DNA of 64,000 bases from Pseudorhodoplanes sinuspersici (GTDB lineage Bacteria; Pseudomonadota; Alphaproteobacteria; Rhizobiales; Xanthobacteraceae), in NCBI RefSeq assembly GCF_002119765.1, contig NZ_CP021112.1, positions 738,501-802,500 on the forward strand, read 5' to 3'. Of the stretch, positions 57,771 to 64,000 are shown piece after piece (within the stretch, counting starts at the first letter, position 1; each line of letters starts with the position of its first letter). The translations under genes and the position numbers were made by a program. The notes below the pieces were generated by a model. That model saw only the letters and a program-made list of their open reading frames with translations, did no database searches and was not told where the DNA came from.

Positions 57771-58409
57771 CTAACTTCCGTGCAGGCCGAGACCTGACAG
57801 ATAGACAAGCACCCCGGCTTCCAACAGATCCTCGGGCGACATCGGCAGCGATCTTTGTGCGCCGTCGCCGCGGGCAAACAGCGAGGCGATACCGTGCGAA
57901 AGCGCCCAGATATGCAGGGCCATCATCAAGGCCGGCGGTCGTTTCCCCTGCGGTAACAATGCCGCGAGCGCTTCGCAGGCATTGCGCACGACGGCGAAAG
58001 CGCGGTCACCGGCCGCCCGCAATTCCGGAGTGGCATTGCTGGGAATGCCAGCTTCAAACATCGCCGAATAGAAGGCCGGCTCGGCGCGGGCGAAAGCGAG
58101 ATAGGCTTTTCCGAGCCGCTCGAAGGCGGTTCTGGGGTCGGGTTTGCCGTCGTTCCAGGCCTGCACCAGGCGCTGCTCGAATTGCTCGAAGCCGCGGCGT
58201 GCGACATCGGCCAGCAATTCCTCGCGATCGCGATAGTGCCGGTACGGCGCGGCCGGGCTGACGCCGGCCCAGCGCGCGGCATCGGCAAACGTAAAGCCGG
58301 CCGGGCCTTTCTCAGCGATCAGCGCGAGCGCCGCGCGCACCAAAGCTTCCTTCAGGTTGCCATGGTGATAGCCCCGCTCGCCTTCGCTGCCGCCTTTCGA
58401 CCATCTCAT
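57771..58409 (-). CDS. TetR-family regulator, probable repressor of the DUF2852 gene
   Basis: This is a regulator of about 212 residues from the ATG at 58409; an ATG at 58436 would add nine residues. The helix-turn-helix is FTFADAARWAGVSPAAPYRH, then YRDREELLADVA, preceded by the family start YHHGNLKEALV. The ligand domain contains a WHG-type C-terminal (TetR_C_33-like) region. It lies directly upstream of the DUF2852 gene, and both have related palindromic sites, so it probably represses both itself and its neighbour. Confidence 0.87.
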   Translation of the reverse strand: MRWSKGGSEGERGYHHGNLKEALVRAALALIAEKGPAGFTFADAARWAGVSPAAPYRHYRDREELLADVARRGFEQFEQRLVQAWNDGKPDPRTAFERLGKAYLAFARAEPAFYSAMFEAGIPSNATPELRAAGDRAFAVVRNACEALAALLPQGKRPPALMMALHIWALSHGIASLFARGDGAQRSLPMSPEDLLEAGVLVYLSGLGLHGS

Positions 58410-58427
58410 GTGAATGGCATTAACATG
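58409..58427. promoter_or_regulatory. Second half-site-like operator at the TetR gene start
   Basis: TGTGAATGGCATTAACATG shares TGTGAATG-N4-TAACAT with the perfect palindrome at 57704-57726 in the same spacing. The right outer arm is degenerate. It overlaps the likely start codon of the TetR gene, which is a suitable place for autoregulation. Confidence 0.5.
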
Positions 58428-58452
58428 CGTCGCCATGCCGCGTCGATGGCGA

Positions 58453-59025
58453 TCAATCCAAACCGGCGCGCAGCCGTTTTAATGCTCGTGAAAACACACT
58501 TGTACTGGCCTGAGCCCTCGCCAGAACAAGTGCTCCCTGGATTCCCAGCACGATTTCTTCCGCGCGGTCTTTCGCGCGCGACGGTGCCATGCCCTGCCGC
58601 CGCAAAGCCGCCGCCAGCGCCGCCTCCCAGGACTTGAAATAGCCGCGCAGCTTTTGGCCGAAGAGGTCGCGCGCGCCGCCGAGCGCGAACACACCGACAA
58701 GGCACACGCGGCCGCCTGACTCGAAATAGCGGTCGGTGGCCTCGAACATATGCGCCAGGCCTTCGCCGCTTTTGTCGTCACGCAAGGGCGCGAACACATT
58801 GCGCTCGAACCAATCGTCGATATGCGCGAGCACCTCCTCCGCCATCTGCTCCTTGCCGCGCGGAAACAGATTGTAGAGGCTGCCCTTGCCGAGCCCGGTC
58901 GCCTGGGTGATCAGCGAGAGCGATGTGCCTTCATAGCCATGCGCGCGAAACACTTCGGCAAGCTGCGCGATGACGATCTTGCGCGTATCACCCTGCTTTG
59001 TGTTCGCGCGCTTGACGGCTTTCAA
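58453..59025 (-). CDS. TetR/AcrR-family regulator (LmrA/YxaF-like)
   Basis: This is a 190-residue regulator. The helix-turn-helix is [20 protein letters not shown], then [18 protein letters not shown], and the C-terminal ligand domain has two or more cysteines ([11 protein letters not shown]). It starts with TTG at 59025 and overlaps the DUF1348 gene stop by 4 bp (TTGA), so it is the second gene of a two-gene operon. A perfect 20-bp palindrome stands in front of that operon and is probably its operator. Confidence 0.88.
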   Translation of the reverse strand: MKAVKRANTKQGDTRKIVIAQLAEVFRAHGYEGTSLSLITQATGLGKGSLYNLFPRGKEQMAEEVLAHIDDWFERNVFAPLRDDKSGEGLAHMFEATDRYFESGGRVCLVGVFALGGARDLFGQKLRGYFKSWEAALAAALRRQGMAPSRAKDRAEEIVLGIQGALVLARAQASTSVFSRALKRLRAGLD

Positions 59026-59489
59026 AACGGCTCGCCCGCAAGGCCCGGCACATTGTCAGGACGCGGGCCGGGCGCATCCCAGAAGAAACGACGATCGTCG
59101 GACTTGATCGGCAGATCGTTGATGCTGGCTTCGCGCCGGCGCATCAGCCCGAGTTCGTCGAATTCCCATTGCTCGTTGCCATAGGAGCGAAACCACGCGC
59201 CGCTGTCGTCGTGCCATTCATATTGAAAGCGCACGGCAATGCGGTTGCCACTGAAAGCCCACAGATCCTTGATCAGCCGGTAGTCGTGCTCCTTTCCCCA
59301 TTTGCGGGTGAGGAATTCCACGATCGCCTCGCGCCCGACAAAGAATTCGGAGCGATTGCGCCAGGTCGAGTCCGTCGTGTAGGCCTGCGAGACGCGCACC
59401 GGATCGCGCGAATTCCACGCATCTTCCGCCATGCGGACTTTCTGGCGCGCGGTCTCTTCGGTGAATGGCGGGAACGGCGGGCGGGACAT
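59022..59489 (-). CDS. DUF1348/NTF2-like protein
   Basis: This is a protein of about 155 residues with the SnoaL/NTF2-like fold of the DUF1348 family. The start [20 protein letters not shown], then [15 protein letters not shown], and the segments [14 protein letters not shown] and [20 protein letters not shown] are family features. The ATG at 59489 is preferred to the longer ORF, whose extra residues run through the operator. Biochemical function is unknown. It is co-expressed with the TetR gene. Confidence 0.87.
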   Translation of the reverse strand: MSRPPFPPFTEETARQKVRMAEDAWNSRDPVRVSQAYTTDSTWRNRSEFFVGREAIVEFLTRKWGKEHDYRLIKDLWAFSGNRIAVRFQYEWHDDSGAWFRSYGNEQWEFDELGLMRRREASINDLPIKSDDRRFFWDAPGPRPDNVPGLAGEPF

Positions 59490-59520
59490 TGCAGATGCTC
59501 CTGAATTGCGGCACCCGAAA

Positions 59521-59540
59521 TTTGTACCGATCGGTACAAA
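59521..59540. promoter_or_regulatory. Perfect 20-bp palindrome, TetR operator candidate
   Basis: TTTGTACCGATCGGTACAAA is a perfect palindrome 32 bp upstream of the DUF1348-tetR operon. The core ACCGATCGGT is typical of operators of the LmrA/YxaF-type TetR proteins. The TetR protein encoded in that operon is the natural candidate to bind it. Confidence 0.8.
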
Positions 59541-59546
59541 CAAATG

Positions 59547-60008
59547 TCAACCCGCCGCGGCGTCCTGATCCGCCTTCATGGCGATGCGCAGGGGTTTGGG
59601 GATCGGCCTGGCCCGTCCTTCGGAAATGAAGGCCACCCGCACGTCGGCCTGCACCAGCAATTCGTCGCCGCGCATGACCTTTTGCCGAATGGTGACGGAG
59701 GCGCCCTTCACCTCGTTCGGCTCGCTGACGATGGTGAGGAGATCATCCATCCGCGCCGGCTTGAGGAAATCGAGCGTCATCGAGCGCACGACGAAGGCGA
59801 AGCCCGGCGCTTCCTGTTCCGTCTGCTCGAACAACGCCCGGTGATCGGCGCCGATCAGCCGCAGATAGTTCGTCCGCCCGCGCTCCATGTAGCGCAGGTA
59901 ATTGGCGTGATAGACGATGCCGGTGAAATCGGTGTCTTCGTAATAGACGCGCACGATGAAGGTGTGACGCCCGTCACGCAATTCGCCGTCGAGAGGGATT
60001 GAGGTCAC
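59547..60008 (-). CDS. ybgC: YbgC-type acyl-CoA thioesterase
   Basis: This is a hotdog-fold thioesterase of about 153 residues with the motif VRVYYEDTDFTGIVYHANYL (YbgC: D-x-x-G-x-V-y-h-x-x-Y), GADHRALFE and RSMTLDFLKPARMDDLL. It is usually part of the tol-pal locus and hydrolyses acyl-CoA or acts on phospholipid-linked acyl chains. A GTG at 60008 is the best start; the upstream part of the open frame is a palindromic repeat, not coding. It is separated from tolQ here by four genes. Confidence 0.9.
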   Translation of the reverse strand: MTSIPLDGELRDGRHTFIVRVYYEDTDFTGIVYHANYLRYMERGRTNYLRLIGADHRALFEQTEQEAPGFAFVVRSMTLDFLKPARMDDLLTIVSEPNEVKGASVTIRQKVMRGDELLVQADVRVAFISEGRARPIPKPLRIAMKADQDAAAG

Positions 60009-60028
60009 TACCAAGCCTGTTTCCGTTA

Positions 60029-60104
60029 TCCGCTCATTCCCTCGAAGGCGGGAATCCAGCAGGACCAAAAATACTGGGTCCCCGCGTTCGCGGGGACGAG
60101 CGGA
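60029..60104 (+). repeat. Short palindromic intergenic repeat, copy 2
   Basis: This has the same organisation as the copy at 27057-27145: outer arms TCCGCTC and GAGCGGA, a variable centre, and a final hairpin CCCCGC-GTTC-GCGGGG. The two copies share the left block TCCGCTCATTCC, the centre GGGTCCCCG and the right block CGGGGACGAGCGGA. It stands between ybgC and the DUF6869-like gene and is translated in the spurious N-terminal extension of ybgC. Confidence 0.85.
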
Positions 60105-60154
60105 GAGAGACTGTTGTCTAAACGCGAAAACGGCCCCTTCGCAAGCAGTCAGAC

Positions 60155-61024
60155 CTACCAATGCGCGCCCTGGATGATCGCATCCAGACGGGCTTTGAGT
60201 TCGTCGGGCGCCGAACTGTACCACACCCCGCCGAGCAACATCTTGAACCGGTCGTTGCGCTTCGCCTCGGCCTCGATCATGTCGATCGTGTCCATCGTGA
60301 TCAGGTCTTCCAGCGGACCGGCCGCCAGATAGGACAGCATCTGCGTATTGGTTTCGCGCTCGAGCACGGCAAGGATGATCGCAAGCGCACGCGCGGGGTC
60401 CTGTTCGCGCAGATCGCGTTCGTAATCGCGCAAGGCCGACCAGTTCCGGTCGCGGTCCTTCACCGGGCAGCCATTCTGGCTAATCCAGATTTGCGCGATC
60501 TCCTCCGACGAAAGGCTGTCGAAATCGATCAACGGATTGCGCTCGTCATGCGCATCCGCAGCGTCGCGCCAGCCTTGCTGATCGGCGATAGCCTCCAAAC
60601 GCGCCTGCTGAGCCTCATCGTCGGTCCAATAGATCACGCTTCCGAGCAGCCAGCGCAGGCGCGCGTTGTTTTTCGCTTCGCGCTCCAGCCGGCCGATCAG
60701 CTTTTCGCCATGAGTATTCATCAGCGCCAGCGTGAACTTGTCGCCAAGCTGCAGCAGCACGGAAATATCGGTCTCACGCCGCAACACTTCGAGGATGAGA
60801 TCGAGCGCACGCTCAGGGTTCTGATGCGGGAGCGAGTCGAAATAATAGAACGCCGCCCACATTCCCTCGGTCCTGTCGCGGTAGCCGCACCCTTGCAGCG
60901 CCCGCCACACATCGGCGAGTTCGGCCATCGGCATGGCGTCGAAGACTTTCTGCTGCTCGTCAGGCGTATCTGCTGCCGGAATGCTCATGGTTGCTGCCGC
61001 CATCGCCTCGTTGATGAAAGACAT
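60155..61024 (-). CDS. DUF6869-like protein with two tandem repeats
   Basis: This is a 289-residue soluble protein. Two homologous units are visible: LADVWRALQGCGYRDRTEGM (about residues 36-55) and IAQIWISQNGCPVKDRDRNW (about 177-196). Each is followed by NPERALDLILEVLRRET or DPARALAIILAVLERET and by RLRWLLGSVIYWTDDEA or RFKMLLGGVWYSSAPDE. The repeats are probably helical. The function is unknown. It lies on the minus strand between ybgC and the small-gene region. Confidence 0.75.
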   Translation of the reverse strand: MSFINEAMAAATMSIPAADTPDEQQKVFDAMPMAELADVWRALQGCGYRDRTEGMWAAFYYFDSLPHQNPERALDLILEVLRRETDISVLLQLGDKFTLALMNTHGEKLIGRLEREAKNNARLRWLLGSVIYWTDDEAQQARLEAIADQQGWRDAADAHDERNPLIDFDSLSSEEIAQIWISQNGCPVKDRDRNWSALRDYERDLREQDPARALAIILAVLERETNTQMLSYLAAGPLEDLITMDTIDMIEAEAKRNDRFKMLLGGVWYSSAPDELKARLDAIIQGAHW

Positions 61025-61307
61025 GTCTGAATTCGGCCAAGGCCGCTCCTGGTTGGAGCCATTGGTCGTCCGGAAAACGGAATCGGTTCAAGCACCGTTG
61101 TATAGCGGGATTATGTGCCAAATCGGCTAATCGCAGCCCTAAAGCACAGAACGGCAACGCAACGTCACGATTAAGTGTCGAGCTGATTGCTTGGCAAAGT
61201 GGACTCCTTATTCACGAACGGGCAAGGATGCTGCATCATCGGCAGAGATTTTTGGGCGCCGATGACTGAGAGACTAGCGCTCCCGCCTGGGCCATAGCGG
61301 AAGACAC

Positions 61308-61553
61308 ATGATCTCTAACACCCCTCCCAAGACCATCAAACCTGCCGTTATCGCTCCGATCGTCTGCCTAAAATGCAATAATAGCGCTCATGTCATTCAG
61401 TGCCAGCCCGGCGGGAAGGGATGGGAGCATCGAGCATTCGAATGCGCTACCTGTCATCATCGCTTCTATCGCGTCGTCACGATAGCGCCGGCAGATGACA
61501 ACATTCAGCGAATGGCCGTGCAGTTGGACGGAAAATCGCTCTGGAGGACCTGA
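61308..61553 (+). CDS. Small putative zinc-ribbon protein
   Basis: This is an 81-residue protein with two cysteine pairs, CLKC (about residues 20-23) and CATC (about 46-49), separated by 22 residues, with His residues nearby (CATCHHRFYRV). This fits a rubredoxin-like or zinc-ribbon fold. The ATG at 61308 is supported by GGAAG just upstream. There is no clear operon. The role is unknown. Confidence 0.6.
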   Translation: MISNTPPKTIKPAVIAPIVCLKCNNSAHVIQCQPGGKGWEHRAFECATCHHRFYRVVTIAPADDNIQRMAVQLDGKSLWRT

Positions 61554-61610
61554 AAGAAGGGGCAGGCCGGGCCGGCATGGCGAACAGCAAACCATCAACG
61601 GAATGAATTG

Positions 61611-61643
61611 AAAAAAGCCCGGCACGCGTTGCTGCGGCCGGGC
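61611..61643 (-). terminator. Rho-independent terminator of the 53-residue gene
   Basis: Arms GCCCGGC (61617-61623) and GCCGGGC (61637-61643) form the stem. On the minus strand the stem is followed by TTTTTT (61611-61616). It lies 53 bp downstream of the stop at 61696. Confidence 0.8.
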
Positions 61644-61695
61644 GGCTCGAACGCTGTGCGATCGTCTCAGCGTGATCGATGGGGGCTTCGTATCC

Positions 61696-61857
61696 CTATT
61701 TTTTCTTCAGCGTTCCCGCTTGCGGATCGCGCTTCATGAGATAGACGGCGCTCTGTTGTCTTGAATCGCGCTCAACTGCATTTGCGGCCATCCCACGCAT
61801 TTCTCTATCGCCCACTTCAGCATGCCAACTGAAGTTGGCATTTTCCCGTTCATTCAT
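61696..61857 (-). CDS. 53-residue small protein
   Basis: This short gene starts with ATG at 61857 behind a perfect GGAGG 7 bp upstream, and ends at 61696. The protein MNERENANFSWHAEVGDREM continues RGMAANAVERDSRQQSAVYL and ends with a lysine tail (KKK). It is hydrophilic and has no recognised domain. The strong ribosome-binding site and its own terminator support a real gene. It could be a small stress or regulatory protein. Confidence 0.6.
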   Translation of the reverse strand: MNERENANFSWHAEVGDREMRGMAANAVERDSRQQSAVYLMKRDPQAGTLKKK

Positions 61858-61874
61858 GTCTTTCCTCCGTTACG

Positions 61875-61896
61875 AAAAAGGCCGGCAAAGCCGGCC
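61875..61896 (-). terminator. Rho-independent terminator of the 42-residue gene
   Basis: Stem GGCCGGC (61880-61886) with loop AAA and GCCGGCC (61890-61896), followed on the minus strand by TTTTT (61875-61879). It lies 28 bp past the stop at 61924 and just before the next minus-strand small gene. Confidence 0.85.
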
Positions 61897-61923
61897 TCCC
61901 TGTCGCGTACCCAGACGGGCGCG

Positions 61924-62052
61924 TTATTTCTGCTGCGGCTTCGCGGTGTCAGGCTTGCCATCGCCTTGGTTTTGCTGAGGGGCAGGCTTGGCTTCATTCG
62001 GAGTGGCGGTCTTGGGGGCTTCATTCGAACCACCCTGCTGTTGATTGGACAT
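61924..62052 (-). CDS. 42-residue Pro/Gln/Lys-rich small protein
   Basis: A short gene with ATG at 62052 and AAGGAA upstream. The protein starts MSNQQQGGSNEAPKTATPNE and ends GDGKPDTAKPQQK. It is low complexity, hydrophilic and probably disordered, like small stress-linked proteins of this order. A terminator follows directly. I do not know its function. Confidence 0.55.
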   Translation of the reverse strand: MSNQQQGGSNEAPKTATPNEAKPAPQQNQGDGKPDTAKPQQK

Positions 62053-62196
62053 AGTATTTCCTTTCGAGAAAATCGCTTCAGTAAGTTTTGGTAAGTCTTT
62101 CTACTTTTGAGAGATGGCCATCAAAAAATAATCCACAAGTAGCAATCGAAGCTTTATTTCAGAATTGCTGTTCTTGAAGTTCTTCTCCGGCTAGGA

Positions 62197-62397
62197 ATGC
62201 AGATGCTTCAGCACACCGACTTTTCCGTCGTCGTGAAGAATAAGGCTCGGCTGCCGAGGCCCTGGCGATGGGAAATCTATCGAGCCGGACGCCGTACTCC
62301 GATTGGACATTCCGACGTTTATTTTGAAACCGCGAGTGAAGCCAAACAGGCCGGACAAAAAGCTTTGAAGCTGCTTCTCAGCGAGTTTCCTGAGTAA
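62197..62397 (+). CDS. Small conserved-looking protein
   Basis: This is a 66-residue protein (or 64 from an ATG at 62203) with a compact beta-alpha layout: RPWRWEIYRAGRRTPIGHSD then VYFETASEAKQAGQKALKLL. It resembles short hypothetical proteins common in Bradyrhizobium-like genomes. There is no assigned function. No good ribosome-binding site is visible. Confidence 0.55.
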   Translation: MQMLQHTDFSVVVKNKARLPRPWRWEIYRAGRRTPIGHSDVYFETASEAKQAGQKALKLLLSEFPE

Positions 62398-62551
62398 CGC
62401 CACATTGGCCCACCCGCTTATTCTTCGGCCCGCTCGTTTATTCTTCGCAATTCATCTTGGAACACTCATACGGTCGCGGTCAGATCCGATGAACGATCGT
62501 CAGCGCACCATACGGAACAAAAAAAGCCGGACGATAAAGGCATACGTCAGC

Positions 62552-62953
62552 TTACGGCAGTCGCGCCAGCGGCAGCACATGATCACGCGTCAGCGGCGCG
62601 AGATGCAGTTGCGACAGCATGGCGGCATCGGCCCAAACCGCCTCTTCGATCTCGGCCTGCGGCATGACGGGACCGGCAACATCGAGCGCATAGACCGCGG
62701 CCCGCACGCGAAAGCCGGGCTCGTTCGCCGCCGGTGCGTCGAACAGGCCGAGCGGCCGCACGCTCTCGGCGACAACCTGACAACCCAGCTCTTCATCGAT
62801 CTCACGCATCAGCGCCGCAACATCGTTCTCGCCGGCATCGCGCTTGCCGCCCGGCTGCATGAAGGCCGCCGTACCGCGCTTTCGCACCAGCAGCAGCCGC
62901 CCCGCTTCGTCGCGAATAAGCGCAGCGACGATACTGATGACCTTCTCACTCAC
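62552..62953 (-). CDS. NUDIX hydrolase
   Basis: This is a NUDIX pyrophosphohydrolase of about 133 residues. The NUDIX box is [23 protein letters not shown], given here as [17 protein letters not shown] then IDEELG, with the conserved metal-binding glutamates. The start GTG at 62953 overlaps the ruvB stop by 8 bp, so it is translated after ruvB. The substrate (nucleotide or other diphosphate) is not known. Confidence 0.88.
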   Translation of the reverse strand: MSEKVISIVAALIRDEAGRLLLVRKRGTAAFMQPGGKRDAGENDVAALMREIDEELGCQVVAESVRPLGLFDAPAANEPGFRVRAAVYALDVAGPVMPQAEIEEAVWADAAMLSQLHLAPLTRDHVLPLARLP

Positions 62954-63995
62954 TCTCGCCCTCCTGCCCGAACAGACCGAATTGCGCCGGATCGCGTGGC
63001 GGCTCGGCAAGCCCGAGATGTTTGAATGCGTGCCCGGTGAGCAGACGCCCGCGCGGCGTGCGCTGCACGAAACCCTTCTGGATCAGGAACGGCTCGATGA
63101 TGTCCTCGATGGCGTCGCGCGGTTCCGACAACGCCGCGGCGATGGTCTCGACGCCGACCGGCCCGCCGCCGTAATTGCGCGCAATCATCGTCAGATAACG
63201 CCGGTCCATCGCATCGAGCCCGGCATTGTCGACCTCCAGCGCGCTCAGCGCCTTGTCAGCGACCACGCGGTCGATCGCCTTGTTGCCGTCGACATGGGCG
63301 AAGTCACGCAGCCGCCGCAGCAGACGTCCGGCAATGCGCGGGGTGCCGCGCGAGCGGCGCGCGATCTCGTTGGCGCCGTCCTTGGTGATGCCGACGCCGA
63401 GCACGCGCGCACCGCGCGTGACGATCAGTTCCAGTTCGGCTTCGGTGTAGAAATTCAGCCGCACCGGAATGCCGAAACGATCGCGCAGCGGATTGGTAAG
63501 GAGGCCTGCGCGCGTGGTCGCGCCGACGAGCGTGAATTTCGACAATTCGATCTTCACCGAACGCGCCGCCGGACCTTCGCCGATGATGAGATCGAGCTGG
63601 AAATCCTCCATCGCCGGATAGAGCACTTCTTCCACCTGCGGATTGAGACGATGGATCTCGTCGATGAACAGGACATCGCGCTCTTCGAGATTGGTGAGCA
63701 AAGCGGCGAGGTCACCGGCCTTGGAAATCACCGGACCGGAGGTCGCGCGGAAATTCACGCCGAGTTCACGCGCGACGATCTGCGCCAGCGTGGTCTTGCC
63801 GAGACCGGGCGGGCCGACGAACAGCACATGATCGAGCGCTTCTTTCCGCGCTTTCGCGGCGCTGATGAAGATATCGAGATTGGCGCGCGCCTTTTCCTGG
63901 CCGATGAAATCGCCAAGCTTCAGCGGCCGCAGCGATGTGTCGGTGTCATCGTCTTCGCGCTTTTCGGGTGAAACAAGGCTGCGCTCGGTCGCCAA
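62946..63995 (-). CDS. ruvB: Holliday junction branch migration helicase RuvB (5' end near or beyond window edge)
   Basis: This AAA+ motor drives branch migration with RuvA. Walker [10 protein letters not shown], Walker [31 protein letters not shown] and the C-terminal winged helix ([20 protein letters not shown]) are present. The visible start is TTG at 63995, but the frame is open to the window edge and an ATG just outside could be the true start. ruvA and ruvC would be expected beyond the edge. Confidence 0.95.
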   Translation of the reverse strand: MATERSLVSPEKREDDDTDTSLRPLKLGDFIGQEKARANLDIFISAAKARKEALDHVLFVGPPGLGKTTLAQIVARELGVNFRATSGPVISKAGDLAALLTNLEERDVLFIDEIHRLNPQVEEVLYPAMEDFQLDLIIGEGPAARSVKIELSKFTLVGATTRAGLLTNPLRDRFGIPVRLNFYTEAELELIVTRGARVLGVGITKDGANEIARRSRGTPRIAGRLLRRLRDFAHVDGNKAIDRVVADKALSALEVDNAGLDAMDRRYLTMIARNYGGGPVGVETIAAALSEPRDAIEDIIEPFLIQKGFVQRTPRGRLLTGHAFKHLGLAEPPRDPAQFGLFGQEGESE

Positions 63996-64000
63996 AATCA

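Noticed and set aside
60009-60224. N-terminal extension of ybgC
   Set aside because: It is a translation of the palindromic repeat (RERGDPVFL, DSRLRGNERIT) and lacks similarity to YbgC.

Overview
This 64-kb window looks like chromosome from a high-GC alphaproteobacterium of the Hyphomicrobiales (a Bradyrhizobium/Rhodopseudomonas/Xanthobacteraceae-like lineage). I infer this from the GC-rich codon use, the ftsH-tilS-cpoB-pal-tolBARQ-ybgC-ruvB neighbourhood, a DUF2852 protein, and two kinds of short palindromic intergenic repeat that resemble those of this order. No tRNA, rRNA, CRISPR array or intact mobile element was seen.

Layout. 1-7 kb: a truncated GntR regulator and a TlpA-like thioredoxin, then a strong -24/-12 (sigma-54) promoter in front of a tight six-gene operon. 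The operon encodes a nitrate/taurine-type ABC transporter whose binding protein carries a NosL-like C-terminal domain, an unrecognised membrane protein, a diheme cytochrome c and a Crp/Fnr regulator. 7-11 kb: a decayed carbohydrate region with fragments of a trehalose-synthase-like glycosyltransferase (broken by a 23-bp tandem duplication) and of a 2-hydroxyacid dehydrogenase, then intact glucokinase and PfkB-type kinase genes, a PAS-domain protein and an IS5-type transposase remnant. 11-18 kb: acetoacetyl-CoA synthetase, an AsmA-like protein, and an aldoxime dehydratase-nitrilase pair with a divergent AraC regulator. 18-24 kb: one long minus-strand run, glpD-glpK-potA/H/I-like, with no binding-protein gene. 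24-34 kb: glutamine amidotransferase, SDR, two tandem exported methyltransferases, TetR, ThDP enzyme, NIPSNAP, a two-domain kinase, AzlCD and an MFS exporter. 34-39 kb: an exported protein with an internal duplication, a three-gene nuclease-like/ParA-like/basic-protein cassette, and a Tat-exported amidohydrolase. 39-44 kb: a chemoreceptor, an unknown protein and NnrS with a Fnr-type box.

44-64 kb is the cell-envelope and housekeeping block: ftsH, tilS (frameshifted in this sequence), cpoB, an RND pump inserted between cpoB and pal, then tolB-tolA-tolR-tolQ, accessory genes (DUF2852, two TetR regulators, a DUF1348 protein), ybgC, a duplicated-domain protein, several very small genes, a NUDIX hydrolase and ruvB. 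Three palindromes near the TetR genes are good operator candidates.

The best candidates for something undescribed are the sigma-54-driven binding protein-NosL/cytochrome/Crp operon (1.5-7.0 kb) and the overlapping PD-(D/E)xK-like/ParA-like/basic-protein cassette (36.0-38.2 kb). All functions rest on motif reading and family knowledge; no database search was possible.
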